Assembly (NCBI GenBank): GCA_023231365.1
Contig: JALNVO010000194.1
Coordinates: 1-5,426 of the forward strand
Length of the DNA: 5,426 bases
Reading direction: 5' to 3'
DNA from: Fibrobacteraceae bacterium
GTDB taxonomy: Bacteria > Fibrobacterota > Fibrobacteria > Fibrobacterales > Fibrobacteraceae
Position 1 is the first letter of the stretch. Every line of letters starts with the position of its first letter. Below, in pieces: positions 1 to 5,369 of this stretch. A program made the translations under genes and the position numbers. The notes beneath the pieces were generated by a model. That model saw only the letters and a program-made list of their open reading frames with translations, was not told the DNA's origin and searched no databases.

Positions 1-316
1 GCACTACGCGTCCCTTGGTCAACGCAACATCAATCACTCCGGTATAAGTACTCCAGAAAGAGGAAACGGTTGGCTCGTTGATATGCAAGCGCACGCTATT
101 GGTTCCTAGCAATCTAACGAACTCTCCAACGACACGTTCCGCGATGACGGATGCTGATTCATAAGTATCAGTAAGCAAGCTTCCAGACACTAAGAGTACA
201 TCCGAAACGAAGTTATCTCGCTTATCAGCCCAATTAACGCCACGGAATTGATTGGTTATCGCAAACGCATTCAAACACGCCACAGCCGTAATTGCCAAAA
301 TTTTTGAAACACGCAT
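1..316 (-). CDS. Secreted glycoside hydrolase, GH5-like cellulase (N-terminal part, runs off the window)
   Basis: This is the first 105 codons of a gene that continues past the left edge. The start is the ATG at 316-314, preceded by a weak purine-rich AGGGTGG. Residues 1-19 form a signal peptide: a basic MRVSK, a hydrophobic stretch, then NAFA with probable cleavage after Ala19, so the product should be exported. The mature part opens with FRGVNWAD (residues 24-31). It continues with TNSVRLHINEP (72-82), where VRL-x-N (R76, N80) fits the second barrel strand and conserved arginine of clan A hydrolases such as family 5. Then comes WSTYTGVIDVALTKG (88-102), which fits the following helix of the (beta/alpha)8 barrel. 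Family 5 enzymes cut beta-1,4-linked glucans or mannans outside the cell. The catalytic glutamates lie beyond the window, so activity and substrate cannot be judged. Assignment to a hydrolase barrel is fairly firm; the family number is from recalled similarity. Confidence 0.72.
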   Translation of the reverse strand, partial: MRVSKILAITAVACLNAFAITNQFRGVNWADKRDNFVSDVLLVSGSLLTDTYESASVIAERVVGEFVRLLGTNSVRLHINEPTVSSFWSTYTGVIDVALTKGRVV

Positions 317-621
317 AGGACCACCCTTTATAAGCAGGGCCACCAGCCCCACTAAGCGATTTTACAGTCCTTAAAATACCTCTTAAAAAACGAGTATTTA
401 GGGGAGGAACTAAACTTTCATTGTCAATTCATCCATAAGGAAGTCTATCCTTTGCAGGATTTTTTTTAACGTCAACAAAATGGGCTGAAACCGCTAAATT
501 ACTGATTTCAAAAATCTTAAAGCCGGACAAAGAACTACCCCCGCACGAAGGTACGGGAAATTGATCCCTAGACATTAAAGCAGCAAGTATCGTTTGAATC
601 AAATAAAATGCAGAAAGGAGA
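317..621. other. Gene-free spacer between the hydrolase gene and the transposase relic
   Basis: I see no supported coding region on either strand here. The stretch is AT-rich and holds several small inverted repeats. One is AAATACCTC (374-382) against CGAGTATTT (391-399), imperfect by one bulge. Another is CCCG (540-543) against CGGG (554-557), with an inner AC/GT pair. The terminator-like hairpin at 447-467 is listed separately. A promoter for the minus-strand hydrolase gene should lie here. TTGACA reads on the minus strand at 427-422 and TTGACG at 475-470, but neither has a good -10 box at 16-18 bases, so I do not call one. Confidence 0.5.
447..467 (+). terminator. Small intrinsic-terminator-like hairpin
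   Basis: Read on the plus strand, ATCCT (447-451), loop TTGC and AGGAT (456-460) form a perfect but short 5-bp stem followed at once by eight T (460-467). The downstream T tract makes it terminator-like in the plus direction only. An alternative stem, AAGGA (437-441) with TCCTT (448-452), overlaps it and would exclude it. No plus-strand gene ends nearby, so what it would terminate is unknown. The stem is weak enough that chance is possible. Confidence 0.35.
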
Positions 622-966
622 TCAACGCGGAACGAAAGAAATAAGGGCCCCTCTAAAAATTCCTTTTCTATGAAGAGAATCCGGTTCCCGCCAGGGAACG
701 TCAGGATTCGAAGAGCCGGACTCTAGGCCGGCCACAAAGCTCACGCTCTGATTCGGTGGTATTTCAAGAACAAGATGGACGTGATCCTTCTGGACGTTAC
801 CCTGAATTATCGTCAGGCGCTTCCATTCGCAAAGACGCCGGATCACGTCGCGGACATAAAAGCGAACCTCTACGTCCATCACACGGAATCTATATTTTGG
901 GCACCAGATGATGTGATTCTTGCATTCGTAGACGGTATGACTTAGTTTCTTCAATGATGAGGGCAT
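622..966 (-). pseudogene. tnpA: Truncated IS200/IS605-family Y1 transposase (TnpA)
   Basis: The product would be a single-strand transposase of the IS200/IS605 family, which cuts and rejoins DNA at subterminal hairpins through an HUH metal site and a catalytic tyrosine. The start is taken at 966, not at the further upstream ATG at 999, because AAGGAG (978-973) sits 6 bases before it and the family similarity begins there. Recognisable parts are SLKKLSHTVYECKNHIIWCPKYR (residues 4-26, the typical first strand), the helix around VRDVIRRLCEWK (38-49) and KDHVHLVLEIPP (60-71) with the HUH histidines H62 and H64. After about residue 76 the similarity fades. The remaining 38 residues are encoded by a perfect DNA hairpin and unrelated sequence and end at a TGA (624-622). 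The region that should carry the catalytic tyrosine, near residue 125-130 in full-length proteins of about 140-155 residues, is absent. The gene is therefore very probably inactive. It has no companion TnpB/IscB-type gene. Confidence 0.82.
674..724. repeat. Two-level inverted repeat at the 3' end of the transposase relic (candidate IS right-end hairpin)
   Basis: The outer arms GAATCC (677-682) and GGATTC (704-709) enclose the inner arms GTTCCC (684-689) and GGGAAC (694-699) with loop GCCA. Both arm pairs are perfect. A competing pairing exists: TCCGG (680-684) with CCGGA (716-720), extended by AGAG (674-677) with CTCT (721-724) across a two-base bulge. IS200/IS605 elements carry subterminal hairpins recognised by TnpA, and the position just where transposase similarity ends suggests this is the right-end hairpin joined to a truncated gene. 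The exact end of the element is not visible. Confidence 0.55.
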
Positions 967-972
967 CTGAAT

Positions 973-1002
973 CTCCTTGTTGGACATTTGCCTGTCCAAG
1001 GA
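973..1002 (-). promoter_or_regulatory. Hairpin next to the tnpA ribosome binding site (candidate left-end hairpin)
   Basis: Read on the minus strand, TTGGACA (999-993), loop GGCAAA and TGTCCAA (986-980) form a perfect 7-bp stem. It lies just upstream of the Shine-Dalgarno AAGGAG (978-973). The outer CC/GG or CCT/AGG pairs could extend the stem across a short bulge into that site and partly hide it. In IS200 a stem-loop that masks the ribosome binding site is known to hold transposase expression down. The same role here is inferred from position. It may also be the left-end hairpin recognised by the transposase. Confidence 0.5.
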
Positions 1003-1063
1003 ATCTATGCCCTCTCATCACCATTTCCGGTTTACTATACTCCAAGCATAGCTATAGAATACG

Positions 1064-1095
1064 GAAGCCCCGCGCAGAGCACGGGGGTTTCTTTT
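1064..1095 (+). terminator. Intrinsic terminator, plus direction
   Basis: GAAGCCCCG (1064-1072) pairs with CGGGGGTTTC (1082-1091), leaving one bulged G and one G-T pair. The loop is CGCAGAGCA, and TTTCTTTT (1088-1095) follows. The T-rich tail is only on the plus-strand side. No plus-strand gene ends here. A promoter-like pair, TTTACT (1031-1036) and TATAGA (1053-1058) with 16 bases between, lies directly before the hairpin but is too weak to list by itself. The structure would stop transcripts running antisense to the transposase relic toward the hairpin array on its right. Confidence 0.6.
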
Positions 1096-1117
1096 GACTA
1101 AAGTACCTCTTGCTCTG

Positions 1118-1494
1118 CCTCAACAAAGTCAAAGCAAGCTTTGCCGCTGTATTCGGCTTTTGCAACAGTCGTCTCTCATCGTCTCTCAAAGTGGCGAAGA
1201 GTGCTCAAGCCGAGCCTCTCAGGTAGCGAACTTGTTCGCTATCAAGACCTGAGGTACCGAAGCGGATGCCGAAGGCATCCATACAGAGAGTATGTACGCT
1301 TCGCGTTACCCCTGCGGTTCGGTCATACTCAAGCAAGCTTGAGCGCGACTCTCAATTTGGACGATGTTAGCGTCCGCAGCTGCATCTCGGCAATAAAGGC
1401 AAGCAAGCTTGCCTTTGCAGCTCTCGATTTACAAGCTGTTCACTTAACCAAAGCAGTTTTTAGAGATGCCCTTTAAAAGGGTCTCGCAAGCTTA
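1118..1494. repeat. Hairpin array with recurring AAGCAAGCTT cores (unidentified structured region)
   Basis: At least eight inverted repeats lie almost back to back. CAAAG/CTTTG (1130-1143), CTCAAG/CTTGAG (1328-1343) and AAAGGCAAG/CTTGCCTTT (1395-1416) all have the loop CAAG and the core AAGCAAGCTT. TAGCGAA/TTCGCTA (1224-1241) has the loop CTTG and sits inside CTCAGG/CCTGAG (1218-1253). GGATGCC/GGCATCC (1264-1280) and CATAC/GTATG (1280-1294) sit side by side inside CGAAGCG/CGCTTCG (1258-1303). GGACG/CGTCC (1359-1375) follows, and then CCCTT/AAGGG extended by GAGA/TCTC (1463-1485). TCGTCTCTCA is repeated in tandem at 1169-1188. An open plus-strand frame spans 1141-1476 but has no ribosome binding site, only a TTG start and a composition set by the palindromes, so I do not call a protein. 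It could be a non-coding RNA, a repeat family or a palindromic mobile-element remnant. Confidence 0.6.
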
Positions 1495-1500
1495 CAGACC

Positions 1501-1676
1501 ATAAACTTTGCACTTACTGTTCATCAATATATCGTCGAAGCCTTTGGGAATTTCTTAAATACATGGATTTTTCTGCCTGTCAATTTTACAAAAACAAGAC
1601 CTTTATGTTTAAATCCATTTTCCCAAGACTTTGAATTAAATCCAGAAAGACCGATAAGCGCCACTATCCACTCCAC
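1501..1676. other. AT-rich gene-free stretch between the hairpin array and the ileS terminator
   Basis: I see no convincing gene here. A 50-codon open frame reads on the minus strand from a GTG at 1676-1674 to a TGA at 1526-1524. It includes a basic segment GLVFVKLTGRKIHVFKKFPK (residues 26-45). It starts inside the T tract of the ileS terminator without a ribosome binding site, so if it means anything it is more likely the tail of a decayed gene than a live one. Confidence 0.3.
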
Positions 1677-1708
1677 AAAAAAAGTCCCGAGCAAACTGCG
1701 CGAGACTT
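1677..1708 (-). terminator. Intrinsic terminator of ileS
   Basis: On the minus strand AAGTC (1708-1704) pairs with GACTT (1686-1682). Further pairs inside (CG/CG and GC/GC around one mismatch, plus a T-G pair) close on the loop AGTTT. Seven T (1683-1677) follow directly. The hairpin begins 25 bases after the ileS stop codon, so ileS is the last gene of its transcript. Confidence 0.85.
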
Positions 1709-1732
1709 CATGTGCATTTACTCTACCCGGTA

Positions 1733-4700
1733 TTATATCTTCACTGTGGTGAACAAGAACGGTTCGCCATCTGCTTCGTTCGCTTCAAGGCCGTCCGCAG
1801 ATTTTGCCCAGATGAGTTCCGTGGTCTGGGTTTCATTCTTCACGTAATCTTCATTTTCGCCAACAGCCTGTTTGAACGTTTCGCTTTCGGAATAGAGCGT
1901 AACAATTATTTTGTCAGTAATCGCATAGTCCTGATCCTTGCGGCGGTTCTGAATACGGTTTATGAGTTCACGGGCAATGCACGCGCGCTTGAGTTCCGGG
2001 GTAATCTTGAGATCGAGCGCCACTGTGTAATGAGCATCGGCATTCACGGCAAGGCCCTCAGCGACTTCGCGTTGTATCATCAAACAATCTGCACCGACTT
2101 CGCCGAAATCAAATTTAAGGGACTCGCCATCCTGGATCTTTTGAATCTCTGGGCCTTTGAGCGCCGCGAGCTTTTGCGAAATAGACTTCATGTTTCTCGC
2201 ATAGTCCGGACCCTTGGCTTTGATCGCCATAAAGTTCGGTTTCGCGGAAAGTTTTACAAGCTTCGTTTCATCGCTTTCAAATTTCATTTCGCGCACGTTG
2301 AGTTCTTCGAGTATCAGGTCCATCATACTCTTTGCGACCTTTTCATCTTCTTCAGTGTGCGGGACAATCGTGATGTTAGAGAGCGGCTGGCGATTCTTGA
2401 CATCCTTTGTGGCACGGATGACGCGGCCCATTTCAACGATGCCGCGGACGCGGGCCATTTTTTGCACCAAGACTTCGTCCATCAAGCTATTGTCTGCGCT
2501 CGGGAATGTGCATAAATGAACGCTTATGGGAGCTGTCTTATCGACTTCGCGGACAAGTGTCTGATAGATTTCTTCAGCGAGGAGAGGAAGGAACGGCGCA
2601 AGGATTTTGGAGAGATCCACAAGCACTTTATACATCGTGGCGTATGCAGAATTCTTATCGCCATCATTTGCGCTTTTCCAAAAACGGCGACGACTACGGC
2701 GCACATACCAGTTGGTGAGCTGATCGACAGCATCAACTATTGCCGGAACTACATTGTAAAGGCGATAGGCCTTCATTTCCGTTTCGACCTTGACAGCCAA
2801 ATCCTGGAGCACGGCGAGCATCCAGCGATCCAGTTCATTGTCGCTCTTGATTTCTTCACCCGGATGCCAAGTGAGCTGTCCCTTGCCTTCGTCGGCGTTG
2901 TGGTTACTCACAAAGAAACTCACTGCGTTCCAAAGAGGAAGCATCACTTGCTTTACGATACCCTTCACGCCTTCTTCCGAAAAGCGGAGATCTTCGGCCT
3001 TGAGAGCTGCGGAATTGATCATAAACAAACGAATAGCGTCAGCACCCGTTCGGCTAATGAGCTCGTTCGGGTCCGGATAATTGCGTTTGCTCTTGCTCAT
3101 CTTGGATCCGTCTTCAGCGAGGATGATTCCATTTACAATCACGTTCTTGAACGCCGGTTTTTGGAAAAGAGCATTCGAAAGAATCGTAAGCGTATAGAAC
3201 CAACCGCGGGTCTGATCGAGGCCTTCAGCGATGAAGTCCGCCGGGAATGCGGATTCTACAGCGTCCTTGTTTTCAAACGGATAATGGTTCTGCGCATAAG
3301 GCATCGAACCGGATTCGAACCAGCAATCGAAAACTTCGCTCGTGCGGTGGAATTCCTTGCCATCCTTCCTGATCACGACCTTATCGACAAAATGCTTGTG
3401 CAGATCGTCGAGGCGGACGCCCGAGAGCTTTTCGAGTTCTTCAATAGAGCCAACGGCAATCTTTTCGCCATCTTCGGAAAGCCACACAGGAATCGGGGTA
3501 CCCCAAAAACGGTTCCGGCTAATATTCCAATCGCGGGCATTTTCAAGCCATTTGCCGAAACGCCCATTCTTGATATGGTCGGGAACCCAGTTCACCTTCT
3601 GATTGTTCTCAATCATCCATTCCTTGAGCGGCTTCGTTACACCATCCGCATCGGTAACAGGAGCTTCTACGTTCAAGAACCACGTTTTAAGCGCGCGATA
3701 GATAAGGGGAACACCCGTGCGCCAGCAATGCGGATAGCTATGCACAATCGTGTCTTGCTTGAAAACGCGGCCCTGTTCCTTGAAAAAGCGGATAATGCTC
3801 TTGTCGGCTTCCTTAGCACCGAGGCCTTTCCACATCGGAACTTTATCGGTAAATTTGCCTTCCGTATCAAGCGGATCAAAAAGGCCTAGACCTAACTGGG
3901 CACCCAGTTGGAAATCTTCTTCACCGAAGCTCGGAGCGATATGCACCGCACCAGCACCATCTTCCGTGCTCACAAAATCTGCAGCATAAATCTTGTAATG
4001 CTTGGCAAGTTCCTCCTTGCTCACAAATTCATCTGAAATGTGAGAAAGCGCCTCGTAAGAAAGGCCGACCAAATCCTTGCCCATACAAGAATCCACAATA
4101 TTCGGGTTCTTGAAATATGCCATCGTACGGGAATCCGCAAGCCAGTATTTTTTGCCCTCGAATTCCACCAAGTTGTACTTCATATTTCCGCCAACAGCAA
4201 TAGCGAAGTTGGAATACAAAGTCCATGGAGTCGTCGTCCAAACGAGCAGGTTCGTACCCGCGAACTTCGGGTCTTCGGACTCAAGCGGGAAAATGAGCGT
4301 AAGGGAAGGATCCTGGCGGTCCTTATACCCCTGATTCGTCTCAAAGTTAGAAAGCGGCGTCGCAAGAGCAGGGCTGTAGGGCTGGATGCGGTAACCCTGA
4401 TAAATTAATCCTTTATCGAAGCATTGCTTGAACACCCACCAAACGGATTCCATGAACGTCTTGTCCATGGTCTTGTAACCTTTGTCAAAGTCCACCCAGC
4501 GGCCCATGCGGCGCACCGTTTTTTTCCACTCGCCCGTATATTTGAGCACGGCACCCCGGCAAGCTTCATTAAAATTACCTTCGCCATAAGCCTTGATTTC
4601 GGCAACGCCCGCGAGCTTGAGCTCTGTCTGGATAAGCGATTCAATCGGAAGACCATGGCAGTCCCAACCAAAACGGCGCGGAACGCGGAAACCTTTCATC

Positions 4701-4918
4701 GTCCAATAGCGCGGAACAATATCCTTGATCGTACCCGCGAGCAAATGCCCATAATGCGGAAGGCCCGTCGCAAACGGAGGCCCATCATAAAAATTGAACG
4801 TCGGAAGTTTTTCGCTCTCCTTGAGCGAAGCCTTGAAATCATTATCCTTGTCCCAAAGCGCAAGAACTCGTTCTTCTATCTGGGGAAAGGTTTCATCTTT
4901 TTTTACTTCACGGAACAT
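1733..4918 (-). CDS. ileS: Isoleucyl-tRNA synthetase, type 2 (eukaryote-like) class
   Basis: This cytoplasmic class I enzyme joins isoleucine to tRNA-Ile using ATP and clears mischarged valine through an editing domain. The 1061-residue product is complete and has the usual length for the type 2 class. The HIGH signature appears as HYGH (residues 55-58) after FYDGPPFATG. GWDCHGLPIE (84-93) is typical of isoleucyl enzymes. WTTTPWT (227-233) and GAGAVHIAPSFGEEDF (321-336) mark the inserted CP1 editing domain, with the usual Thr-rich motif and Asp335. KMSKS is intact at 606-610. NWYVRRSRRRFW (736-747) lies in the anticodon-binding helical domain. The C terminus lacks the cysteine zinc cluster of E. 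coli-type IleRS and ends in the extended domain of the type 2 class. The ATG at 4918 is preceded by AGAGGT (4929-4924) at 5 bases. The gene stands alone, with a terminator 25 bases after its stop and no T-box leader. Type 2 enzymes are in general poorly inhibited by mupirocin; that property is inferred here. Confidence 0.97.
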   Translation of the reverse strand: MFREVKKDETFPQIEERVLALWDKDNDFKASLKESEKLPTFNFYDGPPFATGLPHYGHLLAGTIKDIVPRYWTMKGFRVPRRFGWDCHGLPIESLIQTELKLAGVAEIKAYGEGNFNEACRGAVLKYTGEWKKTVRRMGRWVDFDKGYKTMDKTFMESVWWVFKQCFDKGLIYQGYRIQPYSPALATPLSNFETNQGYKDRQDPSLTLIFPLESEDPKFAGTNLLVWTTTPWTLYSNFAIAVGGNMKYNLVEFEGKKYWLADSRTMAYFKNPNIVDSCMGKDLVGLSYEALSHISDEFVSKEELAKHYKIYAADFVSTEDGAGAVHIAPSFGEEDFQLGAQLGLGLFDPLDTEGKFTDKVPMWKGLGAKEADKSIIRFFKEQGRVFKQDTIVHSYPHCWRTGVPLIYRALKTWFLNVEAPVTDADGVTKPLKEWMIENNQKVNWVPDHIKNGRFGKWLENARDWNISRNRFWGTPIPVWLSEDGEKIAVGSIEELEKLSGVRLDDLHKHFVDKVVIRKDGKEFHRTSEVFDCWFESGSMPYAQNHYPFENKDAVESAFPADFIAEGLDQTRGWFYTLTILSNALFQKPAFKNVIVNGIILAEDGSKMSKSKRNYPDPNELISRTGADAIRLFMINSAALKAEDLRFSEEGVKGIVKQVMLPLWNAVSFFVSNHNADEGKGQLTWHPGEEIKSDNELDRWMLAVLQDLAVKVETEMKAYRLYNVVPAIVDAVDQLTNWYVRRSRRRFWKSANDGDKNSAYATMYKVLVDLSKILAPFLPLLAEEIYQTLVREVDKTAPISVHLCTFPSADNSLMDEVLVQKMARVRGIVEMGRVIRATKDVKNRQPLSNITIVPHTEEDEKVAKSMMDLILEELNVREMKFESDETKLVKLSAKPNFMAIKAKGPDYARNMKSISQKLAALKGPEIQKIQDGESLKFDFGEVGADCLMIQREVAEGLAVNADAHYTVALDLKITPELKRACIARELINRIQNRRKDQDYAITDKIIVTLYSESETFKQAVGENEDYVKNETQTTELIWAKSADGLEANEADGEPFLFTTVKI

Positions 4919-4948
4919 AATAGACCTCTAGGCCACAAAACAGCCTCT

Positions 4949-4978
4949 TAAATACGCCGCAAATTTAGAAAAATGCAA
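4949..4978 (-). promoter_or_regulatory. Candidate ileS promoter
   Basis: On the minus strand TTGCAT (4978-4973) and TATTTA (4954-4949) stand 18 bases apart, about 30 bases before the ileS start codon. The -35 box is close to TTGACA; the -10 box is a poor match. If it is used, the leader would be only about 25 bases long and the palindromic element to its right would lie upstream of the transcript. Confidence 0.3.
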
Positions 4979-4989
4979 TCTTTCTTTTT

Positions 4990-5189
4990 GGGCGTGTCCT
5001 CCAATTGCTGCGCAATTCTCGGTCGGGCCCTACTTTTATGTGCCCGCATGCGGGCTTTTCGCCCGCCCGCCGGCACTATAAAAGCGAAGCCATGGCGAGA
5101 GCGACGGAACTGCAGCAATTCACGCATGCAAACGTTATAAGCAAAGCTCTCGCCCAGTCTTCGCCCGTCCGGGTCAAGGCCCCTCACGC
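4990..5189. repeat. Nested palindromic element upstream of ileS (possible structured RNA or interspersed repeat)
   Basis: The ends close on each other: GCGTG (4992-4996) with CACGC (5185-5189). Inside are three branches. The first is AATTGC/GCAATT (5003-5017). The second is CTTTTATGTGCC (5033-5044) with GGCAC (5072-5076) plus ATAAAAG (5078-5084), broken by one bulged T; it encloses GCGGGC/GCCCGC (5050-5066) with loop TTTTC. The third is GCGAAG (5084-5089) with CTTCGC (5159-5164), enclosing the perfect 9-bp GGCGAGAGC (5094-5102) with GCTCTCGCC (5146-5154). On the minus strand the element begins GCGTGAGGGG, contains GGGCCCGACC and ends ACACGCCC. I recall that layout from spacer repeats in Bacteroidetes and Fibrobacter genomes, but I cannot verify it here. 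A minus-strand open frame of 92 codons (5226-4948) crosses it but looks like a shadow of the palindromes. Strand and function are unknown. Confidence 0.65.
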
Positions 5190-5292
5190 GAAGGAAAAAA
5201 CATTCGCACATCAAGTTTCTATACAAATTACTTTATACTTAATAAGAAGAAAGCCTAGAGAATCGAACCAAACCTTCTACGATACACACAAG
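5190..5292. other. AT-rich spacer
   Basis: No gene, RNA gene or strong structure is visible between the nested element and the GC-rich repeats on its right. Plus-strand TTTATACTTAATAAG (5231-5245) could serve as a promoter for something beyond the right edge, but no -35 partner stands out. Confidence 0.4.
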
Positions 5293-5313
5293 ATTCCGGG
5301 TCGAGCCCGGAAT
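5293..5313. repeat. Short GC-rich palindrome, interspersed-repeat type
   Basis: ATTCCGGG (5293-5300), loop TCGAG and CCCGGAAT (5306-5313) form a perfect 8-bp inverted repeat followed by GAC. Palindromes of this kind, with CCGGG arms and a flanking ATGAC/GTCAT, are common interspersed repeats in several bacterial phyla. There is no T tract, so it is not a terminator. A second small inverted repeat, GCGGAA/TTCCGC (5329-5351), with the overlapping alternative TCCGC/GCGGA (5347-5360), follows. Confidence 0.6.
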
Positions 5314-5369
5314 GACTGTGACAATGACGCGGAACGAATTCCCCATTCCGCAAAAGCGGACCTCTCAGC

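Noticed and set aside
625..636. Twelve-base match ACGCGGAACGAA between 625-636 and 5327-5338
   Set aside because: About one exact 12-base match is expected by chance in a window of this size, and the flanks do not agree.
1141..1476. Plus-strand open frame of 111 codons in the hairpin array
   Set aside because: It begins at a TTG with no ribosome binding site, and its residues follow from nested palindromes, with no recognisable domain.
1118..1494. CRISPR array
   Set aside because: The repeats are short inverted repeats with variable arms at irregular spacing, not direct repeats of constant length with unique spacers, and there are no cas genes.
1130..1500. tRNA or rRNA gene in the hairpin array
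   Set aside because: No cloverleaf with a T-loop GGTTCGAATCC, no anticodon arm and no CCA end, and no recognisable rRNA segment.
2516..3889. Long plus-strand open frame of 457 codons
   Set aside because: It is antisense to the well-supported ileS and its translation shows no domain. It is a shadow of the ileS codon pattern.
4919..5189. T-box leader for ileS
   Set aside because: No AGGGTGGNACCGCG-like antiterminator and no terminator directly before the gene. The structured element does not have T-box layout, and the gene probably starts downstream of it.
4948..5226. Minus-strand open frame of 92 codons upstream of ileS
   Set aside because: It coincides with the nested palindromic element. 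Composition is rich in Arg and low-complexity residues, there is no clear ribosome binding site, and it resembles no family I know.
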